Source of the DNA: Reticulitermes lucifugus
Lineage: Eukaryota; Arthropoda; Insecta; Blattodea; Rhinotermitidae
NCBI GenBank assembly: GCA_026260175.1
Contig: JAKCWW010000403.1
Location: 28,142 to 92,141, forward strand
Reading direction: 5' to 3'
DNA length: 64,000 nucleotides
Part shown: piece by piece, positions 27,301-42,300 of the stretch
Numbering within the stretch: position 1 is the stretch's first letter
Layout of the letters: each line of letters starts with the position of its first letter
The notes under the pieces: generated by a model
Told to the model about the DNA's origin: nothing
The model's database searches: none
The model's input: the letters and a program-made list of their open reading frames with translations, nothing else
Program-made: the position numbers and the translations under genes

Positions 27301-30300
27301 ACTGATTTTATTGCAGAATTTTTTTTACCACATTCTCTTTGAATACCAGAAAACTTTAACAGTACATATAAAAAAGTGAATGAAATACATTAGAGTAATT
27401 TCCACCAGTAATAGTTTACTTGCCTTAGTACAAGATGTACACCAGTTCACCAAATTAGAAGAACAGATACTGAGAGGGAGGAAAAAAAATATTGGGCACA
27501 GTGTCTTCTGGATGTTACATAACTTACTTTAATGAAGAAAGGAAAGACCACGTACCTGTATGACAATCCATAAACAATGACAGCAAACTGTAATTCATAC
27601 ATAGTAAAACATAAAATCTCTGTGGAAATTTCTCTAACATTACACTATCAGCACTGCAACTTTAGGCCGTTGGGAAGAAGACGATTAATTGCAATCTATA
27701 CTAGGTATTTCAGAAGTTTCATGTACATGATCAGCACACATTACAAACACAATGAACCAACAGGACCAAAATCAAAACATATTTGGCTATGACCTTACTC
27801 AATGTAATGCACTTTACCCACTGGTATGTCAGACAATAAATTGTAGTGCTCTAATCATACACGTAATGTTCTCAGTCTGCTCGTGACACTTGCAGATTTA
27901 AATCAGCATTTGAGACATGGCTCCTTCACCCAAGTGAAGAAAAAGTCTCCAGGAAATGAGGAAGCTATATCAAGAAATCTTGAATATCAAGATGGCAACT
28001 GGGTCATGCACTGTCCTAAAGGAAAACAACTCCCGCAATTCTGGTTGCTTCTGACATAAAGCAGACTCAATTTTCTCATGTTAACAAGTGACCACTAACT
28101 CCTTAAGCACAACAGTTACTGTATGTACCTCCTACTCTAACATTCTGTCCACACAGCAAGTTTGTACAGTCTGCATGCTTTTCAGACCAAACAGCAATGA
28201 TGTCCCTGAACAGCATCACTGGTTGGTCTTTGCAATACAGACACAATGTGTTTGCTGCAAGGTAGAAAATGAATTTTTAAATTCTATTCAGATAACTTTC
28301 TGAACTCAAAGGTGTAACACTGGTGTGACTTGACACTGACTTGTCCAGTGTAGCCACCTAATGGGTAAAAAAAAACATATTTCATTTTCATACTAAGCTG
28401 TGTATTTAATGGTGAGATTTGGGGCCATCTCTCAGTAATATGCTGCTCTGGAGTGAAATAAACGCAAAAATGATCAAGGAATGTCTCTCTCACCACCTCT
28501 TAATACTGAAAATGGCTGGTGGACTGTGACATATGGAGCGCCATTTAACACATGTGGAACTCACACTTCTGCAGACATTTGGTATGGATGCTGGCAACAT
28601 TCACACTTCTATTATAATAATAATAATAACCATGGCTCAACAGCCCTATATGGGCCCAGGCCTCCTCTTTTCGAGGTTACTAAGTNNNNNNNNNNNNNNN
28701 NNNNNNNNNNNNNNNNNNNNNNNNNNNNNNNNNNNGAACCCGTGAACCTTGGGTCCAGTGGCGAGCACGCTAACCACTAGTCCACCGAGGTCGACTCACA
28801 CTTCTATTATATTGCACTTTAATGTCACATCTGTGCATTCTCATCCCACTGTCATGGGCTTTTGTTGCATCCTCCCCAACAAAATAAATGGCACTTATCT
28901 CTCAGCAGTTTCATACAGCAATGCTGTGCTCCCTAAAGTCTTCCTTCGACTGGTTATGGTTACATGGAATTCCTTCAGCACATGAAACTTGATAATCACA
29001 CACACGCACACACCCGTGTGCATGCACAATACTTGTTCACACTTTGCATGGTCACTACCAGAACACCACAGGAGCAAACATAACCACTGTAATGCATTAG
29101 ACACTAGTAATGTTATGTCCAAGGAAAATTCACTTGTGAAGGTCATTCAGTGCCATCACTGCCATACAGAAAACTTCTGAAATGTTCCTTGTGCATTACT
29201 AAATAAGAAGAGTCTGAGACACAATATACCATCACTTACCAACGCTGTCACAGTATCGACCTGTATAACCTGGCAAACACTTGCAAGTGACACGGCCATC
29301 ATAGGAAATGGAGCAACTCTCCTCCTTCCCATTGCAAGGGCACTTTGTACAGGCACCAATGACACTGGAAGAACGATCACTGAAGTCCCGGTAGTAGCCC
29401 GCAGAACACAGCTGAAATGCAGCACAGTAACTTACTTGACAGCCTCTCACAAACAATAACAACCATACATACCATGTCGCCACCCCATCTCACAAGTCTA
29501 AAAGCCACATAATAAGAGAAATACTGAAAGGATCACTATAAAATCGGACAGTGCAGACATACTGGAAATTTTACGTTGTGTTCACCGTGCATTTTGATAA
29601 CACTCAACAATTACACCAATAAATGCACTTTATTTCTTAAGTATGTCCATTAACCCTACATGTTTCGGCCGCAATAGCTCCATCATCAGGGGTTCAAGGT
29701 CACATTCACTTCAACATTCACTAATCCATTTGGTATCACCATTTATACACCACAATGTATGTCATGGAAATTATTTAAAAATTCAGTTTTGATTCATACT
29801 GTCCACTATAACAACTCCTACTTTGCAGTCAGCTTCTACAGCATGGCTTGGCATACAAAGAACTAGTACATGAATAAAAATACAGATTTAATATGATGAA
29901 TATAAACTCATATAAAAGCCAAATAAAAACCCTGTGCAATGTTGGTATCTTTAGTGGATTAGCTTTGCAACAACAGATTTTTATCTGCAGTGAACAAATA
30001 TCAGTGCCAACAAGACAAGCAAAATTGACATGAACTCATCTGGAACACCTGTGCTTGCAATACTGGCATACACTTGTCTTGTCCTGCTATGATATCTGCT
30101 TATCTATACATTAAGTAGCGTAAATCATCATAATTATCCATTTCAGCCTAGCTGACATATAACTGGCAAAACAGAATCCTCTAAATCATTCAGAAATCAT
30201 TCTGAACACCAGTTTCATCCAAAGTAATATTTTAAAATCTCTCTATGGTCACCATTCCTTCAACTGTGATTTTCAATTTGTTCTATTCACGTTGCATAAG

Positions 30301-33300
30301 AACTGTCATTCGCAAAATTTGTAGCTATTTACTACTGAATTCAAGATATTGCCAGAGACAAAAAAATAATCAAGGAACACCATTATATTCATTGGAGGAG
30401 TGTAGCTGATTGACTTATTGATCGATTGATTCATTGACTGAGTGAGTGGGCATGTCAGTGTGTGTGTGTGTGGGTACATGAGCATGTGTGCAGACACATG
30501 CAAACATAGAGGTGGGTCAGCATCTACTGCTATACGCATCTTTCTAAAATTAATATAGAATAGAATAGAAGAAGGGCAGGCACTACAGCAACCCATGTAC
30601 TTCAACCATACTTGATCTTTTGTACAGCCCTTATATTCATGCATTTAGCAGCCCCACACGTTGAACAAAGTCCAGTATCCTGCTGACAGAGATTTCCTCC
30701 AAGTCACATGGCGAATTAACATAGAAGTGTAAAATCTCAAATGAGGTGAAATGAATATAAAATTACCAAGACTGTGAAATAACGGACTTGCTAATTCATG
30801 TGCACTTTACACATCAGTCATACATAAAAACTATGAGAGAATACCAGGCTGTACAGGGACCTATTATCAGAGTCCTAATAATGGTGCAGATAAAATAACA
30901 CAAATAATTCTATGGCTTGGAAAGTCAAGATATTAGAATGATACAAAGGAACGAAAGTTAAGTAAACATGACAGCTGTGCACTCATAAAACTGGTAATTA
31001 ACTACAAAGTGGGAAATGGACAGCAGCACACCACTGTTAATAAACAACACTGGAGCTCCACACCATGTTCCTGTGTCAAGCAAAAGTAACCAATGTGAAC
31101 CCAAGTACAATGACCTCTCCCCTCCTCATGGTGCTGCAGGAGTGCCACAACTGCACATAGTTTGTTGCCTGCCACACAAGACCATTCATCATGCCAGGCA
31201 GATAAAGCAGCATGAATAACACAGGAACAAATGTCTGAGCCCGGAGCGCAGTCAGATGTCTGATCCACATGTAAAGCAGTTTCCTAGACAGCTACATCAT
31301 CAACCTCATTACTGGGCAGGTCCATGTGACCATGCATCCAGCAAAAGAACATCAATTTCCCTACTGCATAGAGATGAGACACTCTCAACCCGTATTTATT
31401 CATTCATTTTACATTTCAGGGATCCTTGTAGGTAAAAAAAACCTGACAGATGTGGAATTAGTCTCCATATACATATAATAAACAGTATAAAATACATATG
31501 CCTAGAAAGCATGTGTCACATTAAAACAATAACAATATTTATTAATAGCAGTGGTAATAAAATAAAATATATAAAATATATAAAATAAGTGCGGTAATCA
31601 CACGTAAAATATAATACTAGTTGTCAAGGGTATAATAAACCAAGATCTTTAATTCTTATTGTAGTTAAAATATTCTTCCAATGAATAAAACAAATTTAAA
31701 TGAAGGAAACTTTTTAAAGAAGATCTAACAACAACTCAGTGGTTGGGTGTGTGTCTATGGTCTTGCTGCAAGGCACTTCAATAACATGTGCAAAGATGAT
31801 GACATTGCTGACACTTTTGCTGAATGAAGAAAAGAACTTTATAAATGACACAGAGTCTGGTAACATAAACAATCTTAAAAATATGGAGGCAAGAATGAAA
31901 AAATCTTATCTGCACAGACAAAGGCACAGCCACTTGAATCTTGAACAAATAACCCATCACAACACACAGCTGTATAATCCAAAAAGTAGTTCTGCAAATA
32001 TCAGTGATAGGCAAGCACATTTTCTACCCCATATGACATGCCAAGGTAGAACTACACAATTCCTATAGGAAATTATATGCAGCAAGCATATGTCAGTATG
32101 CTTAAGAAGGCAATGAAACTGCACACCAACATGCAGAAAGGCTGCGCTATTAAGATCGCACCTCTGTTGCAGTGGGTAGGGCAAAACAACACATGGCAAG
32201 GTGAACGGCCACATTGCCAACTTCACTGTATGAATACAAAGGATAATATTCCTCCATGAGGAAGATAACATTCTGTTGGGTTCCATGTACAGACTCTCTG
32301 ATGGCTGATGCCATAGGCATCAGTGGCAAGATAAATCTTGGTGGTGTTGTCAGGGTCTTATAATGCACAGTTTGTACATCATCACAAAACCAAAAATGCA
32401 GATGCCACAGCTGATCATGGTATGGACCAGAGCAAAACACAGACAAAGCATCAATATTTTGTCTCTGTCCCAAGATCTACCAAACAGAGTTTCAAGACGT
32501 TTAGCAATAGTTCAGACTTAACGCACAGCCACCTCAAGTGATGTTCTAATGACAGCCTGCTGTCAACAGGAAGGCCTAGGAACTTACAGATGGAGTAAAT
32601 GGTAATGTGTTATTAATGTGTGGTTTTCATATACTTTAGTACAAACTCTTACATTGACACTCCGAAACAGCATACCTCACATGAAGTCCCTCTGTAGCCA
32701 GGGGGACAATGGCAGTTCTCTACTTCGGTAACAAGTCCCTGTTCTGTATACTGGGGAACAGCTGTGTCTAGGGAGACATCACTGATGTAAGTAGTCCTTA
32801 TCTGCGGGCTGTGCGAGGCCCGAACCAAGATGGCTTCAACATCAGACAAGACGGTCAGCATATCAGCTCTAGATGCTACTCTCTGTCCTGCTACCTGGTC
32901 CAAGCGACGCCATGTGCTCTCTACCAATGGTACAGAGAATGTCTGAAATTACAGCAAGTATTACTAAGTTACTTCCAATTCATGGGCCATTGTGGGACAA
33001 GCATCTTGCATTATTCACAGGTGGTAATGCTGCAGGGCAGATTCAAATCTTTCTAGAGGTTTTTCTGTGACATGCATGGGAAAAATAGCAAAGTAACTAA
33101 TATCACGGAACAGTCGTACTTGAGAAGGAAATGACTAATCAGCATCTCAAAACATTTTCTGTCTTTTAGGAAAGCCATGTGTTCAGTAACACATCCATTG
33201 ATTCCTATCCTGAGCCAGAAAACCCAGTCCATGCCATTCCACCCGATTTATAGCTTACTGTCCCACACAAAATAATAAATTTGGAACCACTTTTGACAGG

Positions 33301-36300
33301 AAATCCTTAAAGGAAAGAATTACTTGTATTACTGCATTTGATACAAAACAGGCAAGCCATTATAACTACATGTCATTACATAAATATAAAAATTGTCACT
33401 ATGGCAGTGAAAATTACATATACAGTTTACAAAACATACTTGTGCTGATATTATGGTATGAATCAACTAACCACTATTCGATCAGGAATAAACTGATCTA
33501 TGTTGGTCCAGTAAATAGAGATGCCACTGCCATAAATGATAACATCAGTGTCTGATGAGTGAGTGGCACCAGGCCAAGATCTGTAGAGCTGACTCACTGT
33601 TAGGTTGCCACCATAGGAGGTAATCTGAAACAGAAGAAGTGGAAAAACATCTGATGTAGTGGACAAGTAGTTGTATTTTGTATCTAAATAAACACCATCA
33701 AAACACACCTATAAAACATATAATGATACCTGTTTATTCACAACTCTGACATGTTTCAGTTACTCATTTAACTACCATCCAGGAGGCATACAAACAAGAC
33801 TATGTACAAAATTAGTATGATTCAGCAGGAGCCTTACTAAGTCTGTACATATTCTTGTATGCCTCCCTGATGATGGTCAAAAGATTAACCGTAACGTGTC
33901 TGTGCTGTGAGCAAAGATGTATTGTTATACAATTTACAGCTGTTGTAATTGTATTTATTTAAATACCACTTACCAAGTACACTGTTTTTATTTTAAGGTG
34001 ACATCTCCCTGCTGTGTTAATGATTGAAACATTTTTTGTACACTGTATTTCATTGAAGTGTACTACTTCCTATTCTCAGCCACAAAACAGCTATCAAAAC
34101 AGATATTTTGCTGTGATTATGATGTGACACATCACAGCTGCAAAACAATGTATTTTGATACTGAACTTGTACCATATGATGGCTGCCATCAGCAACACAT
34201 GCTAGAATATCACAAATCAGATTTAAAAACCTTCCCTCTTACAGGGTCAGTAACACTGCAATCTAGCAGGAAATTTCATTACAGCAAACCATTACATTTT
34301 TTCATGATAGTTACTAACTCTATTTCCAGTAAATGCTGGAGGTAGTGACCAGAACAGGCTCTGACTGCGTGGTGTTGGAAACTCGTATCCAATTTCGTTG
34401 CTTCTCTCATTCACAGTTAAGCTTTCACGGAACACTTCATTTCGATTTCTGAAAATCAAAACTAGGATTGAAGTACATTACACATTAATAAGAAAATATA
34501 AGTTATAATACAAGTTGTAAATTACAGGCAGCTCTGACATTTTGACACTTTTTCTGAATATCCAGTGTACCAAGACTTGACATTTTAACCCTTACACATA
34601 AATAGATTTACACATTATTCCATATTTATCATTGTTTATGGAAAGCAAAAATGTGGGATGTCTCATGTGATGATGGTGTATATCTATGTATGTGCGTCTG
34701 TTGGTCCAATAACAGGATAATACTTTTTATGAAACCTGATAGGGAGGTCACCTCAAAACCAGGTTGTCATACACTTCAATTTTGCAATGTTACCAATGCA
34801 GCAGACGTAAGACCTCTTGAAGTGGGAACAATTAAGATGCTTTGCATCAGATGTCTTGATTCTGTTATCTGTAAATAGCTGATCAATAATTACCATTTCC
34901 CCAAACTAGATGACAAAGACACACATGTCACATGAAAGATTATTATGCATTTAAATATACTTAAACGAAACTTGCATCGTTTAACAATTCTTCTGTACAT
35001 AAAAGCACAGTTACAGTAACTCAAAATAGCCAAAAATCTGGTTGGAGCATACCTGTCAGTTAAAGTAAATCCATGAGCTGAGTCAACCACCTGCATTGGG
35101 ATTTGGGTCCTGTACAGGTTGGCCTGCTGGCATGTATCTGTTACTCCACTGCAAAAACATTCCAAACAGCCCTCAATGTGCTTCTCAGACAATGAAAATG
35201 TTCCTGGACGACAACGATCACAGTTCCTTCCTTCAACATTGGTCTGGAATAATAATAAAATTGATTAATAAGTACTGATGTAAAAGACCAAAACTGAAGA
35301 CATTTTAAATAACAGTAACATGCAACTAAGAGGAGACACTGTACCAAAAATATTTTAATGCAAATACAATTGAGATCAGGGCTCAAGAATTGGGCTCCCA
35401 GCAGTCACACACAAATCAAAACCACTGTGGAATTTTCATGTTTCTTTTTTAATTATTTCTAAACTGTGTGTGTGGAGAAAAGTGACAGATATTACAACCC
35501 CTGATTGGACATAATTGGCACAGACTAAAGCTTCTAACTGCAGAAAACTGACACATACTGTCACCTCTAATTTGACAAAACTGACATATCCTTCAAGCTT
35601 TAACTGCACAAACCTGACAGTTAATATAACCTGTAACTGGACAAAACTGAGAGATACTATAACTTCTAACTGGACAAACATGACATGCTATAACCTTTAA
35701 TTGGACAAAAGTGAAAAACTACAACCTCCAGGTGGTCAAAACTGACAAACTGTAACATCAAACTTGACAAAAGACTCTTTCAGCAGAAGACAAATTCTGA
35801 GATCAAAATGGAAGTACTCTAAGGCAATACATTATTGGGAAATGTAACTACCATACTGACAGTGTTTTACAAGTAATACAAGTAACATATAATTGTCAAT
35901 TAAAATGACAATCCTACAAATAACATAAAGTGGACAATGCTGACTGTTAAGACCATGTAGAAAACTGTACATGACACAAGAATATTTAATTCTGGAGTTA
36001 TATTTATACTTGTCAACAACAGTAGTGTTCCTTGAACACACACATTTACAGCACCCATAATGCCATGGTACTAACCTTGCAAATACACTGGTCACCATCA
36101 GGACAATCAGCTCGAATGCTCCCTCTGCTGTCACACTTGCATTGGGGAAGAGGTCTGTTTGGTTGACAGTCTGACCGTGTTCCCTGTGTGGCATCCCCTA
36201 CAAACCCATCCTCACAAATATCACACTCGTCACCAGTCGTGTGGTGTGCACAATTCTGGAACATAAACACACATACACAGCTATCTCAGAGCTATATGTA

Positions 36301-39300
36301 CATACAGCTGTAACTGGAAGGAGACGGGAACAGACCAGTGGAACAAGTACGAGGATGCAATATACTCATAGTGATGAAGACCCTGAAATGAAGTTTGGAT
36401 TGGGCAATGTAGAAAGGCAGACTCAAGCAAAAATGCCTAACATGTTCAAACATTACAAGACAGAAACATTGCAGCATGAGAAACAAAGAGATAGATTTAA
36501 AAAACTAGAAGAGGAAGAAAACAGGAAAAAGAAGAAAGCATGGATAGGAGGAAGTAGATGGAGTCAGTGAGTAGTATCCACCAACATACTTCAACTAGAT
36601 GTGGACACAAAGAAGAGACAGGGAACTGAGAAAGTCAGATGACATTTGGCATGTGCAATATTGCCAACCTTATAAAGAGTAAAGCATGTACCATTGCCAA
36701 CCTCATATTACAAAGCCATGAACCCAAATTTTTAGCAGTAACTTTTCAGTAGCATATTCAAGAAACAGAGTATATTCTATCTCAGTTTACAGTGGTTAAG
36801 TAAGATGTGATTAAATATTTATATCTGATATTGCTTTCAATGTTTGATCTCTAATATCATAATTTAAATACCCTGAATACCATATTAAATTAATGAGATA
36901 TATGACCCTCTGTAGAAGCCCAATGGAATTTTGAAACAAAATGTTACCACAAGTCAAATGACATATTTTAAGATACTTAAGACACCTCTTTCTTAACTCT
37001 GATGTATGAAAGTTCTTTGAAACAGACTCCTCAAAACCAGTTTCATTTATAATTCAGAGCAAAAAAATGTTATCTGATACCTCTTATCTCTTTAGAAATG
37101 TACCAAAAAAAAACAATGTTACATACTATGCAAATTCCAGTTTCTGGATCACACTCATTTGAATGTCCATGGCAATTGCATGGTTCACAGTTCCCTAAGT
37201 AAAGTCCACCTTCAGAACGAGTGTAGCCAACATCACAGTCCTCACATGACAATCCACGGTGGCCGACAGGGCACTGACATTGCTCCACTGCCAGAGCACG
37301 AGCCTGTCCTGTGTTACGCTCTTCAGCGATGTCCAGGGACACCTGAATGAGACTGAAAACAAAATGTGACATTTAATTATCATCACAATTCATTTCTTGT
37401 CATCTGACTGCAAATAAAAAAAAAAGTTATAAACATTTGTAATTATCTGTATAAAGGAGCTGCACAGCATCTATTAACTTAATCATAGTGCTTGTCTGGG
37501 GCATGAAGTTCACCACTCACCTCCAGCTGGTGTCGAGGTTAAGAATGAGCACAGCTATACATGTACTCCCCCATATATGCCTTCATGACGTGGACAAAAA
37601 AAACTTTACCTTTTGCCTTTATAGTTCTTGCATGCCTAAGTCTGATGAGACACATTTGGTGCAAGAAGTGTAAATAAAAGTTACTTCAGAATAATGTGCT
37701 ATAATTTTATCATTATGACATGCACTTTTAATTTTGCTTCATTATGCACAGTTAAGGCCAAAAATAATAAGCAGATTGCCATGTTTATATATTAAGAATA
37801 GCATCAAATATATACTGTCAATTACTGACTGAAATTTGTGGCTGCAGCCACCCAAGCAGTACAGCCTGCATGAAAGCCCATGGCTGTCTGAGACTGACCC
37901 ATCTCTATCACAGGATATTCAAATGTTTCACATGGAAAAATATGCCTACATTATATAGACAAGCCCTCAATATGGACAGAACTGTGCTAGCATTTCTTTG
38001 AATATCCTGGAACAGAAAGATGTTAATGTAAAATTTGGTAAATTTCTGTTGTCAGAATTCAGGGAAAGAAAAACAAATTCAGAAAACATACAGATTTGAG
38101 GAAATGTAAAACTGGTTGTAATGTAACACTGTTCTTAAGGTCTTTGCACGGAATGAACAAAAAGTGCAAAAAGTCAAGAAAAATACATTATCTGCAAATG
38201 TAAAATCAAGTTTCACTGCATTCATAACAATTTCACATCTGATTCACATTTTTAAATTATAGCATACTTATGGAAAGTACTCTTATGAGATAAGAACACA
38301 ACAACATGAACTTGAGGAATTAAAACATTCATAATCTGAACATACATTTCTATAACCCTCGTTAATCATGAAGTACCTAGCACAACTGCAAAGTGATAAC
38401 ACTCACGCAGCTTCCCGTGTGTTGGTTGTGTATGTGGCTTTAATAAGAATGGCTTCCACATCAGCCAGTGCCATGATGAGATGCTCCCTGTTTGTGCTCT
38501 GGCCATCATGGCGTTGCCAGTATTGCTCCAGTATGGGCACTGAGATTGACTGTGGACGATTTGGTTCTATCTGCTCTCTCCCGAAGTACAGCAACTGGAT
38601 GTCATTTGACTGTATGGAACAAAACAGGAACACAAGCAAATGTGACACTTATTGAAATGTAGAAGTTACATTTCTATCAATATGATGCATAATTGCCTCA
38701 ATGACTTCCACAAACAAACTGGGAAGCTCCAATCCAATACACATGTAACAACACTAGCAAAACTGAGAAGGCACTCAATTATGGAATACGCAACATTTCC
38801 AAATATGCCTCTTGATATACCTTCAAAACTACCATCCAGCACATGAGAATGCTACAGTGTCAAAGGTCATTGCCCTATACACACACTTTCCAAGATAATA
38901 CAATCTTCCTTAAAACAGAACACATTCCAGAAATTGAGTACACTAAATTCCTTTGATCCAAATTTGTTACAAGACTGTGGAAAATCCTAAAATTGTGCAA
39001 TTCAATTTTCATTTAACCTTTTAAAGACCTGCATTTGCATTATGTGAATGCCTGTACGAAAACAACCCTAGAAATTCATTTTATATATTTAGCAACAAGC
39101 AAATTTACTGCATTTTTAAAACATGCTGCACAATCTCTGTTATCTTTTCCACAAAATGTCATTTATTTCATAATTTTATACTTTTCTGTTCAAATAATGT
39201 CTTTTTCATAAACCTTGCACTAAAATTTAAATACCTACCCTGGTAGGATAAAAGTTACTTAGGGGAGTCAAATGAAAACCTTGAAGAATTTTATCAGCTC

Positions 39301-42300
39301 ATTAGTGCAGATCAGTTCAATACAGCTCTGTACTTTCCAGATAGTTTTTCATCACATTTTTTGTTGCCGGATCTATCATACACAGAACATTCTTCCAACC
39401 CATCCTGTTGACTTGTCAAGACTACAGCTGCATGCGCTTTATCACTCACCTCACTCTCATATTTAATTCTGTAATGCCTTAAAATATGTTTTGAATGACT
39501 TTCAATAAACAAAAATCTGTCTGCAAATATGCAGATACGAGGAAAAGGCAGCTAGAAATACAAACACAACCCACATAATGCTGGTGACATACAGTGATAT
39601 TCTGCTACTTCATCGGACTTACACTGATTAGCTCAACATCAGGTGCATTGTTCCTTGAACTTTGGCCACCTGGTGTCGGAACATACCGAACTGTATAGTT
39701 CAGATAACCACCATAAGATGTCACTTTATCACCAAGGAACTGTGGTGGCAGCAGCCAATAGTACACCTAAACACAAGAAATCCGGAGTTTAAAAAATTAA
39801 ATTACTGAAAATTAAACAAAAGTTAAAGGAAAAAATTGATCCTCTTAACAAAACTATGGTGAAGAGAACATTTTGTCTTAATATAAATGCTATATGTACG
39901 GTTCGCTTGAGGACTAACTCTGGAGATATTAAATTGTATACTGTTACCAAGTTACATCAATGTGACAGCAAGGCTAAATGTTCTAAAGAAATTTCAGAAT
40001 ATCTGAACTTCATTCAAATGGTCAGTCCAATGTTTAAATACCACAACCATATCTTCACTCTGCGTTAAGTTGTAACTTCACGAGCAGCACACGAGATTCC
40101 TGAAGTTCTTCTTCAGCCACATAATTTTGAAAAATAAAATAAATGAGGAATAAGGGAAATTATCAAATGACTACAACAAAAGACATGGGATTTTTAAATT
40201 AATGGTGCAACAATCATCACGAAACTGAACTTCCCTAGTGAGAGACCAGCAAAGTGATAAAGCCCCCCAACTTCAAAACCATCAAAGTGGTACATGCTGC
40301 CCACTCTGGGCTACTGAACATCTCAAGAGGCAGTGACAGATGCATATAGAACAATGGTGGAATGATATCAGCAGGGGCCAACCGAATATACTCACTTCAT
40401 GCAACACACATGTAACATGATGTCACCCAGGACTCAGACTGTGCGGTGAGATGCCAGTATTTCAATAATATACCTAACCAACTCCTTGGAGCAGAGTCCT
40501 TCAGAAGTCCTTAGGAAGCTAATATTTCCTCAGCTAGTCAAGAAAATGCCCCAAATTTTGTGGAAGCTGAAGTTTCATTATTTTATTCACAAGAAGCTGC
40601 CACTTATGTGAGGCAAACCAATCCAGCCCTGTCTCCCCATCCTATTTCTTGAAGATCCATTTTAACATTATCCTCCCACATATGCCCAGGTCTTCAAAGC
40701 AGTCTCTATCCCTCTTGTTTCCACCAAAACCCTGTCCATCTCATTCTTCTTGATGTGATCACCTGAACAATATTTGGAGAGGAGTACAGATCATGATGCT
40801 CCCCAGTATGCAGTCAACAATTATTATATTGGCTGAAACATATATTAAGATATATTCTTTATGCACTGGTAATCTGAATAAATGAGTTACAAAAAGTTCA
40901 ACCACCCACACACAAAATACCTGAACAAGGGTGTCCGGCCTCATTTCCCAGCAGAGTATAAAATGAAACACATGTAATGAGGGCAACACACCTACAAACA
41001 TGTAGTACTTACACCTGGACTGTTGCGTGAGAAGTCTTGGAAAACAAGTTCTCTTGTGTTGGGATCAACCCTGACTCCTTCTGTAATGGCTTGTTTAGGT
41101 CTGAGAGCCTCTACCAACTTGAAGTCCTGTGTGCTCCGTGTGAATGCTGGTACTAAGACTTGCTGCCGATACCAGTTGGAGCTCCGACACTCCCCTGTAA
41201 CCCCGCTGCAGAAGCACTGAATGCAACCAAATTGATTTCTTGCATCCAGATGGAAGGTGTTCGGCTTACATTGGTTGCAGGTTCGTCCAGTGGTGTAGTC
41301 CTGGATGATGCACAGGAAGGTCATGAGAAAAAGGAATTCTACATGCAACCTCATATATCTAGCAAACAAAATAATTCTCTGACCATGCCTGAACTAAAAA
41401 TGTTGAGTTATAAGGGCAGATTCAAGTGGGATGTAAAGCTGCCAGTAGTTCCCGAACATCTCAAATAATCGAGGTGCCTTAACATCAGGAACTACTCATC
41501 AAATAACACAGCATTTACATCCCACAAGACCTTAATCAAAAACACTGCAGTGAGAACCTCCAAACATGCATGAAGTTACCAATATTATCATCATAATGGT
41601 AAAGGAGTATTCTGTTTATTTCAAGATAGGTGTACAACATATCATGTACAATGCGAGATTTGAACTTGTCACAGCAGTACTGCTTAAGATAACGTCTTAT
41701 GGGCTGTTACACCATGTTGATCAATCAACAGTTAAGTGATGTGTCATTAAGATCATAGTGACTTCATACTCGAGGTCAAGCAGTCCAAGAAAAGTGCCTG
41801 GCCCTGAAGATGAAGGCACTATGATCCTTCAACATGTTGGTAACCATTTACCAGTCAATAAGGCATAACAACCCAGCAGACTTTGATCTCTGCATGATGT
41901 ACCATCACAACTGTGTTTCTTTCCATTCTATTTTGTCATACTGTTGGCAGGTATAAGCTTAAAATATTCAAACACTGCTCCTCAATAATACTGTCTGTTA
42001 GCAACCTAAGTCTTAATGCTGCTAATACAGATAAGATCAGAGTCAATTCAATCCACTTCACATTCATGTAATCTTTCTTTCACATACAATGTAACTAACA
42101 TCCACCTCCTCACTTATGCTTTCCAGCAGGTTTCTTTACAAGAACCACTTCACACTCTGCAGATCAAACTAAGTGGCCTGCGACACTGAAGTCAGTATAT
42201 CCATATCAACAAACAATTTACATTTGCAGATTTCCAAACCAGGTGTTGCTCAAATGATGGTGTCCTGCCTTTCAGCATTGTGTACTATAATAAGTTTGTT

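Larger units (their letters stand above)
26848..29239. other. Intron between exons 23 and 24
   Basis: 2.4 kb. It contains the SINE insertion at 28616-28795 with an assembly gap. The rest shows no recognised element. Confidence 0.6.
29412..32675. other. Intron between exons 22 and 23
   Basis: 3.3 kb, with a hammerhead-like motif at 29652-29694, a (TG)n tract near 30.46 kb and a LINE fragment at about 32.09-32.58 kb. Otherwise nothing is recognised. Confidence 0.6.

Noticed and set aside
36241-36570. Lys/Glu-rich plus-strand frame
   Set aside because: Low-complexity A/G-rich sequence with no motif; intronic and without splice or promoter evidence.
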